The position numbers and the translations under genes are program-made. Shown in pieces: positions 33,298 through 42,463 of a stretch of DNA of 64,000 nucleotides. This DNA is from Tenacibaculum sp. 190524A02b. Lineage in GTDB: Bacteria > Bacteroidota > Bacteroidia > Flavobacteriales > Flavobacteriaceae. How positions within the stretch are numbered: the first letter of the stretch is position 1; every line of letters starts with the position of its first letter. The stretch covers positions 868,001-932,000 of the forward strand of contig NZ_OZ038525.1 in the NCBI RefSeq assembly GCF_964036645.1, given 5' to 3'. Under the pieces are notes generated by a model. It worked only from the letters and a program-made list of their open reading frames with translations, made no database searches and was not told the origin of the DNA.

Positions 33298-35115
33298 ATG
33301 GTTGAATTAGCAGGTATTATAATTTTAGGAATTTTAGCGCAGTGGGTTGCATGGAAGTTTAAAATCCCAGCTATTTTACCTTTAATTCTAATTGGTTTAT
33401 TTGTAGGACCTGTAGCTGCGGAGTTTTTTAGTGCAGATGGGAGCAAATGGATTGAACCTATATGGAACGGTAAAAAAGGATTGTTCCCAGGTGATGGTCT
33501 TTTTTACTTTGTATCCTTAGCCATTAGTATTATTCTTTTTGAAGGAGGATTAACCTTACGAAAAAGTGAAATAGCAAATGTAGGTCCAGTGATTACTAAA
33601 CTAATAACTTTAGGGTCAGCAGTTACCTTTTTTATATCTGCAATAGTAGCAAGATATGCTTTTGATTTAGGGTGGGAAATATCAATGCTTTTTTCAGCTT
33701 TAATTATTGTAACTGGACCAACGGTAATATCACCTATTCTAAGAAATATTCCTTTAAAGAAAGATGTAGCAGCCGTATTAAAATGGGAGGGAATTTTAAT
33801 AGATCCAATTGGAGCACTTGCCGCTGTATTAGTATTTGAGTTTATAAGCGTTGGAGGTGGAAGCGGCTTTACAATTACTGCTTTAATGGAATTTGGTAAA
33901 ATCGTATTATTCGGATTAACATTCGGGTTTACCTTTGCACATGCTTTAATAGCTATTATAAACAAAAAGCTAGTACCACATTATTTATTAAACGTAGTAT
34001 CATTATCTTTTGTACTGTTTGTATTTGTATTGTCAGATTTATTTGCACATGAATCGGGATTATTATCGGTGGTAGTAATGGGAATGGTAATAGCAAATAG
34101 TAAACTTAAAAGTTTTGATGAATTATTATACTTCAAAGAATCACTATCCGTATTATTAATATCTATTCTGTTTATTTTATTAGCAGCTAATATGAATATG
34201 GATCAATTACAATTGGTATTCAATTGGAACGCTGTTTATGTATTCTTAGCCGTAGTATTTATAGTTAGACCATTAGCTGTGTATTTAAGTACTTATAATT
34301 CAACATTAAAATTAAATGAGAAACTATTTATAAGTTGGGTTGGCCCAAGAGGTATTGTTGCGGCAGGTATTGCTTCTCTTTTTGGAACAAAACTAATGAA
34401 ACAAGGCGTTGTAGGAGCAGAATACATTACACCATTAGTGTTTATGATTGTACTAGGTACGGTACTATTAAATGCTACAACAGCTAGAATGTTTGCAAAA
34501 CTGATAGGCGTATTTTTAAAGAGCTCAGAAGCGATAGTAATTATTGGTGCTGCAGATGCGGCTAGAGTAATTGCTAAATATTTAAAAGATAATGGAAGAA
34601 GAGTTGTACTATTGGATCAAAACAAAAGTTATATTGAAGAAGCTAGAGGCTTAGGAATTGAGGCTTTTGATATTGATATTTATAATGATAGTTTGGATGA
34701 ACGAGTAGAGCTAAATGATGTTGGTTATTTAATAGCGATGACAGGTAGTGATGAAGTAAATAAATATGCCATTAACCAATTTTCTGGTATTTATGGAGAA
34801 AGAGGGAATTATAGGTTAGCTACGTTAAATGAAGTGAAAGATAACGAATCAGAGAATGAGGATATGCTTTTTACATTAAAAGACGATTATATAAGTATTA
34901 ATGAAAGCGCTAGAGATTATCCTTTAATACATGAAGTAAAAGTTAATTCTACAGAAGAATATACAGAAAAACTAGCCGTAATTAATGAAGAAGAGAAAGC
35001 AATTCCTCTTTTTATCAAAACTAAAGAAACAATTGATGTAATTCCTGAGGTAGATGCCGCCCAAATTAATGGCACAAGTAGTATTGTTTACTTGGGGAAA
35101 AAATTAGAGGTCTAA
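33298..35115 (+). CDS. CPA1-type cation:proton antiporter with C-terminal TrkA-N domain
   Basis: From MVELAGIII the 605-aa product has about 12 membrane segments with family signatures. These are PLILIGLFVGPVA, ILFEGGLTL, SALIIVTGPTVISPILR (TGPT in the place of the ion-binding TDPV/ND motif region), EGILIDPIGALAAVLVFE and SWVGPRGIVAAGIASLF. From about residue 410 comes a cytoplasmic Rossmann TrkA-N domain (EAIVIIGAADAARVIAKYL ... VVLLDQN), which usually senses NAD(H) or other nucleotides. The role is Na+ or K+/H+ exchange for pH and salt homeostasis, fitting a marine bacterium. The start at 33298 is chosen over 33217 because of the -7 element at 33221. The stop overlaps the converging dnaX by 12 bp. 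Confidence 0.92.
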   Translation: MVELAGIIILGILAQWVAWKFKIPAILPLILIGLFVGPVAAEFFSADGSKWIEPIWNGKKGLFPGDGLFYFVSLAISIILFEGGLTLRKSEIANVGPVITKLITLGSAVTFFISAIVARYAFDLGWEISMLFSALIIVTGPTVISPILRNIPLKKDVAAVLKWEGILIDPIGALAAVLVFEFISVGGGSGFTITALMEFGKIVLFGLTFGFTFAHALIAIINKKLVPHYLLNVVSLSFVLFVFVLSDLFAHESGLLSVVVMGMVIANSKLKSFDELLYFKESLSVLLISILFILLAANMNMDQLQLVFNWNAVYVFLAVVFIVRPLAVYLSTYNSTLKLNEKLFISWVGPRGIVAAGIASLFGTKLMKQGVVGAEYITPLVFMIVLGTVLLNATTARMFAKLIGVFLKSSEAIVIIGAADAARVIAKYLKDNGRRVVLLDQNKSYIEEARGLGIEAFDIDIYNDSLDERVELNDVGYLIAMTGSDEVNKYAINQFSGIYGERGNYRLATLNEVKDNESENEDMLFTLKDDYISINESARDYPLIHEVKVNSTEEYTEKLAVINEEEKAIPLFIKTKETIDVIPEVDAAQINGTSSIVYLGKKLEV

Positions 35116-36822
35116 ACCAAAGGTAGTTTTAAGTTTTTCTAATAAAGGGTTTTTTTCCTTTAATTTTTGATATTTTTCTTGAGGAGTATAAGCAAACTTC
35201 TTTTCAACAGTAGCATTAACGGTTATTACAATTTGAACACCGTAATTGTTTAGTTTTTCACGGATAAAACGCAGTAATTTAGGCTTGCCTTTATCTAATT
35301 GCGTTTTCATTAAATCATTAGGTAAAGAAAAAGCAACCTGAAAGTTTTCACGCAATTGAGGCTCTCCAGATGCTATAATAGCTGCAATACTTCGTTCTCC
35401 CATATCTTGCAATTTAAAATAATACTTTTTCCAAGCATCTTTTAAATCCTCTTGAGTAAAAGGAGTTCTTGGGTGGTTGTCATAGTTTTCCTCTTCAGTA
35501 CTACCTTTAAATTCTTTTTTCTGATGAATGCTTTTTAAAGATAAAGCAGAAGTTCTTCGTTTAATGTTTTTTAATAGAGGTTTTTCACTCTTTTCTGGTT
35601 CTTTGCCAGTTTCTTGAGAAGCTACATTTATGTTTTTAGAAACAGCAGCAGCAGCTTGTTGTACAACTTCATTAACTTGTTTTGAAGATGTTTTTGGTTT
35701 AGCAGGTGATAAAGTCGTAAAAAAAGTAGCAGGGATTATGTAGTTGCTAGATTTTTTTTTTGCTCCATCAAAAGTGATAGAGGCAATTTGCATTAAAGTA
35801 AGTTCTACCAGCAATCGTTGGTTTTTACTTCCCCTATATTTTAAATCACACTCGTTCGCCTTATCAATAGCAGGAATTAAAAACTGCATGCTAGCTTTAG
35901 TAGCCTGTTCTAAATATTTCTTTTTAGTTGTATCTCCAACTTCTAAAAGAGCAACAGTAGCCCCATCTTTGGCAACTAATAAATCTCTAAAATGACTTGC
36001 TAAACCATTAATGAAATGATGCCCCTCAAAACCTTTAGATAGTACGTTATTATAAGCCATTAAAACTTCAGGAATCTTATTTTCTAATAACAAATCTGTC
36101 ATTTGAAAATAAACATCGTAGTCTAACACATTTAAGTTTTGTGTTACAGCCTCTCGAGTTAAATTATTACCAGAAAAACTAACTACACGGTCAAAAATAG
36201 AAAGTGCATCACGCATGGCACCATCTGCTTTTTGAGCTATAATATGTAGCGCATCATCATCAGCAGTAATATTTTCCTTAGCACATATAGTTTTTAAATA
36301 CTCTTTAGCATCAATAACACCAATTCTTTTAAAGTCAAAAATTTGACAACGAGATAAAATAGTTGGTATAATTTTATGCTTTTCAGTAGTTGCTAAAATA
36401 AAAATAGCATGAGCTGGCGGTTCCTCTAATGTTTTTAAGAAAGCATTAAAAGCTGCTTGAGATAACATATGCACCTCATCAATAATATATACTTTATATT
36501 TTCCCGTTTGCGGAGGTATTCTAACCTGATCTGTTAAATTACGAATGTCATCAACGGAATTGTTAGAGGCAGCATCCAATTCAAAAATATTGAAAGCAAA
36601 ATCTTCATCGTCTGTCGTAGCATCTTCTTGATTAATACGCTTAGCTAAAATACGAGCACAAGAAGTTTTACCAACACCACGAGGACCTGTAAATAATAGA
36701 GCTTGAGCTAAGTGATTGTTTTTTATAGCATTTTCTAACGTATTGGTAATGGCTTGTTGCCCCACCACATCTTCAAAATTTTGAGGACGGTATTTACGTG
36801 CTGATACTATAAAATGCTCCAT
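35104..36822 (-). CDS. dnaX: DNA polymerase III subunit gamma/tau
   Basis: This 572-aa clamp-loader ATPase opens with ARKYRPQNFEDVVGQ. Walker A is GPRGVGKTS (about residues 44-52), Walker B is IIDEVHMLS, and sensor 1 and arginine-finger regions are FILATTEKHKIIPTILSRC. Domain III and a tau-like C-terminal tail follow. The zinc-binding cysteines that usually lie between Walker A and ELDAASN are absent (INQEDATTDDEDFAFNIF instead), so the zinc module is lost. It loads the sliding clamp and couples the replicase. It has a good housekeeping promoter at 36845-36875 and converges with a 12-bp overlap on the antiporter gene. Confidence 0.96.
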   Translation of the reverse strand: MEHFIVSARKYRPQNFEDVVGQQAITNTLENAIKNNHLAQALLFTGPRGVGKTSCARILAKRINQEDATTDDEDFAFNIFELDAASNNSVDDIRNLTDQVRIPPQTGKYKVYIIDEVHMLSQAAFNAFLKTLEEPPAHAIFILATTEKHKIIPTILSRCQIFDFKRIGVIDAKEYLKTICAKENITADDDALHIIAQKADGAMRDALSIFDRVVSFSGNNLTREAVTQNLNVLDYDVYFQMTDLLLENKIPEVLMAYNNVLSKGFEGHHFINGLASHFRDLLVAKDGATVALLEVGDTTKKKYLEQATKASMQFLIPAIDKANECDLKYRGSKNQRLLVELTLMQIASITFDGAKKKSSNYIIPATFFTTLSPAKPKTSSKQVNEVVQQAAAAVSKNINVASQETGKEPEKSEKPLLKNIKRRTSALSLKSIHQKKEFKGSTEEENYDNHPRTPFTQEDLKDAWKKYYFKLQDMGERSIAAIIASGEPQLRENFQVAFSLPNDLMKTQLDKGKPKLLRFIREKLNNYGVQIVITVNATVEKKFAYTPQEKYQKLKEKNPLLEKLKTTFGLDL

Positions 36823-36844
36823 GAATTTCTATTATTTATGTCAA

Positions 36845-36875
36845 CAAAAATAGAAAACCCTAAAAAAACAAACAA
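36845..36875 (-). promoter_or_regulatory. Housekeeping promoter of dnaX
   Basis: On the minus strand TTG (36875-36873), 20-bp gap, TATTTTTG (36852-36845), 22 bp upstream of the dnaX ATG; this fits the Bacteroidota consensus well. Confidence 0.6.
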
Positions 36876-37002
36876 ACAAAATTAAATCCATAATGATAAA
36901 GTTGTAAACAAGTGTGAGAAGTAACACCAATTGAATATTGTCTATGAAAGTTATCATGATTTGGTATCAGTCAATTTATCAACTATAATTTAGAAAAACA
37001 AA

Positions 37003-37034
37003 AGCCACACCTAAAACATGGCAGTGGTGTGGCT
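37003..37034 (-). terminator. Orphan terminator-like hairpin in the dnaX-alkB gap
   Basis: AGCCACACC (37003-37011) and GGTGTGGCT (37026-37034) form a perfect 9-bp stem with a 14-nt loop. On the minus strand it is followed by TTTTGTTTTTCTA, so it has the form of an intrinsic terminator for that strand, yet no minus-strand gene is visible between here and 37375. The rest of the 553-bp gap 36823-37375 shows no coding sequence; an untranslated small RNA ending here is possible. Confidence 0.55.
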
Positions 37035-37375
37035 AAAATAGTTAACTAATTCAATTTTATTAACGAAATTAAACTCAGGAGAAAGCTACATATTAATTGT
37101 AATAAATGGGTAAATGGTAAGTTATAAAAAGGTAAAGTTCAAAAAAGCTAGATCAAGGGGATATAGCAAAATTTTAAGGGAAATGTTGCCTATTTAATTA
37201 CGACGTAAAATTAGGTAAGTTCATGTTTTTAATAAATAAATTTTATGCTGTAAAAGTATAAAGTAAATATTTTGAAAATTAAGATTTTTTAGATTTTAGA
37301 GGTAATTTGTATAAGAAGATAAAGTAGTAATTTAGCAATATACAAAACGATATATTTAAAATTAAAAAGTTAGTC

Positions 37376-37993
37376 ATGGACTTATTTTCTCAATTTGAAG
37401 CATCACCTAAAAATTTATTGCCTAAAAATGGAACCGTAGTTTATTATGGATTGGTGTTGAATTCAGAAAAAGCAAATTGGTTTTATGAGCATTTATTAGA
37501 AAATATTGAATGGCGTAATGATGAGGCTATTATTTTTGGAAAACGAATGGTAACTAAACGCAAAGTAGCTTGGTATGCTACACACCCTTTTGAATATTCT
37601 TATTCCAATACCACCAAAGTAGCATTGCCTTTTACTGAGCAATTGTTAGAATTAAAAAAATTAGTAGAAAAACAAACAGAAGAAACCTATAATTCTTGTT
37701 TGTTGAATTTATACCATGACGGTTCAGAAGGAATGGCTTGGCATGCTGATGGAGAGAAAGACTTAAAAAAACACGGAGCTATAGCTTCCTTAACTTTGGG
37801 GGCAGAAAGAAAATTTGCATTTAAACATAAAGAAACAAAAGAAGTGGTTTCATTAGTATTACAGCATGGCTCTTTATTGGTAATGAAAGATGAAACCCAG
37901 GACTTCTGGTTACATAGATTACCACCGACAAAGAAAATTCATAGAGCAAGAGTAAATTTAACATTTAGAACTATAGAGAAGGGGGTAAGTTGA
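37376..37993 (+). CDS. AlkB-like 2-oxoglutarate/Fe(II) dioxygenase
   Basis: This 205-aa protein has the AlkB-family core. The strand NLYHDGSEGMAWHADGEKDL contains the HxD iron ligands (His about residue 122). Then come ASLTLGAERKFAFKHK, a distal His in FWLHRLP (about 181) and RARVNLTFR, whose arginines bind 2-oxoglutarate. N-terminal KRMVTKRKVAWY corresponds to the nucleotide-recognition lid. It is closest in layout to AlkB2/3-like enzymes that oxidatively demethylate alkylated DNA or RNA bases. It stands alone between dnaX and the S41 peptidase. Confidence 0.93.
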   Translation: MDLFSQFEASPKNLLPKNGTVVYYGLVLNSEKANWFYEHLLENIEWRNDEAIIFGKRMVTKRKVAWYATHPFEYSYSNTTKVALPFTEQLLELKKLVEKQTEETYNSCLLNLYHDGSEGMAWHADGEKDLKKHGAIASLTLGAERKFAFKHKETKEVVSLVLQHGSLLVMKDETQDFWLHRLPPTKKIHRARVNLTFRTIEKGVS

Positions 37994-38085
37994 AGATATA
38001 CCTAATTAATTATAGTTGTTGAGTTTTTTTATAGAATTTTCAGCTAGTTATAAAAACATAAGGGGATTTAAAGTATGTCTTATAG

Positions 38086-38114
38086 AAAAAATCCCTTTAC
38101 CTGTAGTAAAGGGA
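38086..38114 (-). terminator. Intrinsic terminator of the S41 peptidase gene
   Basis: TCCCTTTAC (38092-38100) and GTAAAGGGA (38106-38114) form a perfect 9-bp stem with a 5-nt loop; on the minus strand it is followed by a run of six Ts. It lies 12 bp after the peptidase stop. Confidence 0.85.
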
Positions 38115-38125
38115 ATAAAAATTGC

Positions 38126-39532
38126 TTATAACTTGTTTTCGTTTAAATGTTTAATAGCTTCTAGTAAAACAGAATCTTTATTTTCTATGTAGTCTTTGTA
38201 AGTTGTTTTTACTTTTATGTTGGGTTGAATTCCATATCCTACAAACTCTCTTCCATCTGAATAGATTTCTTTTTTAATACAGATTTTAGCAGAACCATTA
38301 CCAGGTAGTATAAAAGACATTGGCATTCCAGTAGTTCCAGCTGAGGCTTCCCCAACTCTTATCATATGCTTTTGATTGTCTGTAGCTACCAAAAAATCTT
38401 CAGCAGAGGATGCAGTTAAATTACTTGTTAATATGGCAGTTGGAATAACAATACGATCTTGTTTTGGAATAGAATTTTCTATTGTGTGAAAAGGAATTTT
38501 ATAAAAGTAACTGTCTTTAGCGGTTAAATAAGCTCTACTTAGCATTTTTCTATTTTCAGCACTTCCTTGCAAAGTATCTTTAGCTTTAATGCTATAGTAT
38601 TCTCCGTAATGTTCAAAAAGAGGGTTGTAATCTAATATTAATGATTTAGCGGTGTTTATTTCATTGTCATAAGTTAAATGTTTTAAAATAGCATGAGCAT
38701 AGGTAGAGTTTCCTCCTAAATTCTTTCTTAAATCAATAATTAATTGTTTAGCTTTTTTAATCTCTGGTAACTTTTCTAAAAATAAAGAATAGATTTTTCC
38801 ATCACCAAAACTATTTAATGAAACATAAGCAGTTTGATTTTTAAGCCATTTAAAACTAAAAACACCTTCATCATTACTACGTTTATGCATTGCTTTTTCA
38901 GTAGCGGGCATAAGTGTTAGTTTTTGGAAAAATGTTTTTCCTTTAGGTGTTTTAAACCTTACATTAAATGTGGTTCCCTTAGGTTTATGAAAAAGAAAAG
39001 AAACAGCTAAAGCATCTAATAGGTTTTCAGTATTAGAAGAAATATAAGGTTTTATAAATTGATTAAGGTATTGATTTGTTGGTATTCCGTTAACTTCAAT
39101 AATTTCAGTTCCAAGAGGAAGTTTTTTTCTCTTACTTTGGTTTATCTGAGTTATAATAGCTTTTCCTTCAATGTTTTTTAGAACAAATTTAGTAGCTCCA
39201 AATTCAGCATTTATTAAAAAAGTACTGATAGTACTTGGAAATTCAATACTAGTATGCCCATCTTTTAAACTTGCAGCAAACTTTTGTAATAGGAGGTAAT
39301 ACTCGTAGTCATTTTTTGTATTCTGTACTTCTTCAATCAATTTTTTATAATCAGAATCCCATTTTTGTTTGTCTATTTTATTGAGATAAGCAAAATTAAA
39401 ATTTACCTCATTCCAAAATTTTGACAATCCATAAATTTTTTCGGTTCTAGATATTGAGTTCGGGAGTTTTGTTTGAGCATATAGGTTTGATAGCAACAAT
39501 AAACCTACTAAAAAAGAGAACTTTTTCTTCAT
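38126..39532 (-). CDS. S41-family (tail-specific/C-terminal processing) peptidase
   Basis: This 468-aa protein has a signal peptide (ending LLSNLYAQ, about residue 20) and a helical N-terminal domain (KIYGLSKFWNEVNFNF). A PDZ-like middle follows (LPLGTEIIEVNGIPTNQYL), then the S41 catalytic domain with LIIDLRKNLGGNS (about 265) and the nucleophile region LTASSAEDFLVA (about 376), then GTTGMP and GYGIQPNIKV. It should cleave periplasmic or outer-membrane-associated proteins; the substrate is unknown. It is monocistronic with its own terminator. Confidence 0.9.
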   Translation of the reverse strand: MKKKFSFLVGLLLLSNLYAQTKLPNSISRTEKIYGLSKFWNEVNFNFAYLNKIDKQKWDSDYKKLIEEVQNTKNDYEYYLLLQKFAASLKDGHTSIEFPSTISTFLINAEFGATKFVLKNIEGKAIITQINQSKRKKLPLGTEIIEVNGIPTNQYLNQFIKPYISSNTENLLDALAVSFLFHKPKGTTFNVRFKTPKGKTFFQKLTLMPATEKAMHKRSNDEGVFSFKWLKNQTAYVSLNSFGDGKIYSLFLEKLPEIKKAKQLIIDLRKNLGGNSTYAHAILKHLTYDNEINTAKSLILDYNPLFEHYGEYYSIKAKDTLQGSAENRKMLSRAYLTAKDSYFYKIPFHTIENSIPKQDRIVIPTAILTSNLTASSAEDFLVATDNQKHMIRVGEASAGTTGMPMSFILPGNGSAKICIKKEIYSDGREFVGYGIQPNIKVKTTYKDYIENKDSVLLEAIKHLNENKL

Positions 39533-39600
39533 AATATTTGAATTATATAGTTTTAATTATTGTACGTAACAAAAGCAATTAATTGATGGCTAAAGTAACT

Positions 39601-39645
39601 AAAAAAAGCAAACCCATTATCTAAAAAATAATGGGTTTGCTTTTT
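39601..39645. terminator. Bidirectional terminator between yebC and the S41 gene
   Basis: AAGCAAACCCATTAT (39606-39620) pairs perfectly with ATAATGGGTTTGCTT (39628-39642); A-run before and T-run after. It is 20 bp downstream of the yebC stop on the minus strand and is the terminator for that gene. Confidence 0.9.
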
Positions 39646-39662
39646 GGGAAAATGTACATTGT

Positions 39663-40379
39663 TTACATTTCCATTGAGTGATAAACTTGATTCACATCAT
39701 CATCTTCTTCTAAACGTTCTAATAGTTTTTCAACTTCTTCTTGTTGTTCAGTAGATAACTTAGTAGTAGTAGTAGGAATTCTTTCAAATTCAGAGGAAAC
39801 AATTTCAATTTTGTTGTCTTCTAAATATTTTTGAATAGAACCAAATTGTTCAAACGGAGCGTATAATAAAATACCATCTTCATCTTTAAAAATTTCCTCA
39901 ACTTCAAACTCAATCACTTCTAATTCAAATTCTTCTAAATCCATGTTTAAACTTTCTTCGTTAATTTTAAAGTTTACTACATGGTCAAACATAAACGCTA
40001 CAGAACCTGAAGTTCCTAAGTTACCGTTACATTTATTAAAAGCAGCTCTAACATTGGCTACCGTTCTATTATTGTTATTAGTAGCTGTTTCAACTAAAAC
40101 CGCTACACCGTGTGGTGCATATCCTTCAAATAATACTTCTTTATAGTTTTCAGTATTTTTATCAGATGCTTTTTTAATAGCACGTGCAATATTGTCTTTA
40201 GGCATGTTAGCTGCCTTTGCATTTTGAATTACTACACGTAAACGAGAATTACTTTCAGGGTTAGGTCCACCTTCTTTAACAGCCATTACAATGTCTTTAC
40301 CAATACGAGTAAAGGTTTTGGCCATTGCTGCCCAACGCTTCATTTTTCTTGCCTTTCTAAATTCAAATGCTCTTCCCAT
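39663..40379 (-). CDS. yebC: YebC/PmpR-family protein
   Basis: The 238-aa product from MGRAFEFRKARKMKRWAAMA matches the family throughout: TRIGKDIVMAVKEGGPNPESN, AKAANMPKDNIARAIKKA, LFEGYAPHGVAVLVE, NNNRTVANVRAAF and LGTSGSVAFMF. YebC proteins were long called transcriptional regulators; recent work on the family links them to easing ribosome stalls at proline-rich stretches. The start at 40379 is chosen because family members begin there and because a TTG-N20-TACATTTG promoter (40407-40437) puts the transcript start downstream of the in-frame ATG at 40409. Confidence 0.95.
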   Translation of the reverse strand: MGRAFEFRKARKMKRWAAMAKTFTRIGKDIVMAVKEGGPNPESNSRLRVVIQNAKAANMPKDNIARAIKKASDKNTENYKEVLFEGYAPHGVAVLVETATNNNNRTVANVRAAFNKCNGNLGTSGSVAFMFDHVVNFKINEESLNMDLEEFELEVIEFEVEEIFKDEDGILLYAPFEQFGSIQKYLEDNKIEIVSSEFERIPTTTTKLSTEQQEEVEKLLERLEEDDDVNQVYHSMEM

Positions 40380-40406
40380 TTCTAAATTATTATGTTTTAG
40401 TGCCTG

Positions 40407-40437
40407 CAAATGTAACTATTGCAGGAAAGTTTTACAA
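40407..40437 (-). promoter_or_regulatory. Housekeeping promoter of yebC
   Basis: On the minus strand TTG (40437-40435), 20-bp gap, TACATTTG (40414-40407), 27 bp upstream of the chosen start. It directly abuts the stop of the upstream gene. Confidence 0.6.
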
Positions 40438-42435
40438 TTAAAATCGTTTTTTGAATAAGAGTTCACCATCTTCTTCTTTGTAAGCTTTCCATGTGCCTAC
40501 TTGAACTCCTTTTTTAAATTTACCAGTTATTTTGGTTTGTCCGTTTTTATAATACTCAGTGTAATCACCATGTTTCAATCCGTTTTTTAGTTCAACCTCA
40601 AACTTAACCTTACCATCTTCGTATTTTTTTATAAACTCAGAAGCGCTTAAATCTGTAGGAAATATTTCGGGTAGTATAAAAACATTCTCTTCAGTCATTA
40701 CCAAAGTGGTATCTTTTTTCTTTTTTAATTCTTTTAGCAATTTATTTTTTAGGTTTTTATCAGCAGTTAATTCTTTTCTAAGGTTAATAGGGTTTTCATA
40801 GGTTAGTGCTAAGTAGTTTTCAAAATGTGTGCCTTCAGAAACTAATTGCAAACCTACTTGAGAAAAAGAAATAATGTAGTCTTTATTTTTATGGATTTGA
40901 GTACGCGTTTTTCGATCGGTAAAGCTTAGTAAATCTTCATATACATAAGGCGTATTTATGTAAGCAAATAAGCTGGTTTTGTCATCAAACTGGTCATTGA
41001 ACTCTAAAAATTTCTGACTAGAAGCTAAGGTATAACCAATTAATTGTGTATTAATAATTTCTTTTAATGTGTTTGGACTATTGCTAAATATTACATATTC
41101 ATCTATAATTGTAAAGTATGGTTTTTCCATTTTTTCAAATAAATTACCAGCTAATATTTTAAAGAAACCTTTAAGATCTAAAAAATTAATCTCATGATTT
41201 TTGTAATTAATCTGTTTGAACTTTAAAGGTGTTTTCTCTTTTATTTGGTTTAATAGAAATTGTAGGTTTTTCTTAGCGTTATCAATATCGTTGGCTTTTA
41301 AAACAACAGCAACATCTTTTTGTTTTTTAGAGATAGCATCATTAATATGTAGTAGGGCAATTTCAGTACCAATCCAACTAAAAACATGTTCTTTTAAATT
41401 AATGTCTAAACGATTTTCAATGGCCTCAACTTGCTGTGTATAGGTTTCAAAATTTTTAAAGTTTTCTTCTTTAATTTCTTCAAAATTTTCATGAAACTCT
41501 TCAAAGCTATCAAAAGCAAAACTTAAATACAATGCCGTATTTTTAGGTGCAATTTTGGCAATACTTCGTTTACCTTTACCAGATTTTTGTAAAGCACGTA
41601 GGTAGCTTTCTGAAGATAAATCAAAATTGGTAAATCCTTCTGCCTGAACTATGGTGCTTTCTTTTAAACCGATATCAAAGCCAGAATATAACCAAGTTTT
41701 TTCTATAGTATTTAATGCATTTGAATTTACTTTATTTGAAAAACAAGATAAATATTTTTTTAAGTATTTGTATTGCACAAAAAGTTTGAAAAAACCATCT
41801 TCAGGAGTTTCTTTGTTAATTTCAACAAAATTTACATCCCTTCCAATTACAGGGTTTGTATATTGCTCAATAGATTTTTCTACTAATACATGTGTATAAG
41901 AAGCTATCAACTGATTTTTTATAAAGGCAAGGTATAAGGTTTCACGTTTTTTTTTATCGTATAACTCTGTTATTTCATGCTCTTTGTATTGTCTTTTGGT
42001 AACTTTAAAGTTATCACCAGCTAATTTAGCAATAGAATTTTTTAAAAAACGAAGTTTAGATAGTTTTTGAAGATCTAATACATAAAATAGACCATAGCTT
42101 TTAGGCTTATATACATGAATTGAGATTAGTAAATCACGCTCACCAACTAAATCAACCAAGTCTTTTTCCTCTTTAAATGTTTTATCTAAGTTGTTTAAGT
42201 TTTCTGTTACTTTACTAAAATAATTGTTTTTTTGAAGATGCTTCCAAATATTACTATTACTAACTTCATCCCAAGTATCAATAGGTCTTTCCGTATCAAC
42301 AATAAAAACTGCATCATCAGGAATTAAGTAAATAGGATTAATGTTGTCTTCACTAGCTGTAGTAAAAAGATATACCTGATAAGCTAAAAAAGCCAGTATT
42401 AAAATACTAACTCCAGTAATAAGTTTTTTTCTCAT
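40438..42435 (-). CDS. DUF3352-like membrane-anchored protein with MORN/YwqK-like C-terminus
   Basis: This 665-aa protein has one N-terminal membrane helix (LITGVSILILAFLAYQVYLF). A long extracytoplasmic part follows, with IYLIPDDAVFIVDTERPIDT, repeated LYLAF-type strands and the helix-rich pattern of DUF3352 proteins. The end resembles MORN/YwqK repeats (GLKHGDYTEYYKNGQTKITG, KKGVQVGTWKAY). Function is unknown. It starts 28 bp after the carboxylase beta-subunit gene on the same strand and may be cotranscribed. The C-terminal repeat could bind membranes or partner proteins, which is inference. Confidence 0.8.
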   Translation of the reverse strand: MRKKLITGVSILILAFLAYQVYLFTTASEDNINPIYLIPDDAVFIVDTERPIDTWDEVSNSNIWKHLQKNNYFSKVTENLNNLDKTFKEEKDLVDLVGERDLLISIHVYKPKSYGLFYVLDLQKLSKLRFLKNSIAKLAGDNFKVTKRQYKEHEITELYDKKKRETLYLAFIKNQLIASYTHVLVEKSIEQYTNPVIGRDVNFVEINKETPEDGFFKLFVQYKYLKKYLSCFSNKVNSNALNTIEKTWLYSGFDIGLKESTIVQAEGFTNFDLSSESYLRALQKSGKGKRSIAKIAPKNTALYLSFAFDSFEEFHENFEEIKEENFKNFETYTQQVEAIENRLDINLKEHVFSWIGTEIALLHINDAISKKQKDVAVVLKANDIDNAKKNLQFLLNQIKEKTPLKFKQINYKNHEINFLDLKGFFKILAGNLFEKMEKPYFTIIDEYVIFSNSPNTLKEIINTQLIGYTLASSQKFLEFNDQFDDKTSLFAYINTPYVYEDLLSFTDRKTRTQIHKNKDYIISFSQVGLQLVSEGTHFENYLALTYENPINLRKELTADKNLKNKLLKELKKKKDTTLVMTEENVFILPEIFPTDLSASEFIKKYEDGKVKFEVELKNGLKHGDYTEYYKNGQTKITGKFKKGVQVGTWKAYKEEDGELLFKKRF

Positions 42436-42463
42436 TCCTGATGATGTGTTTTATGGTTAGTTG

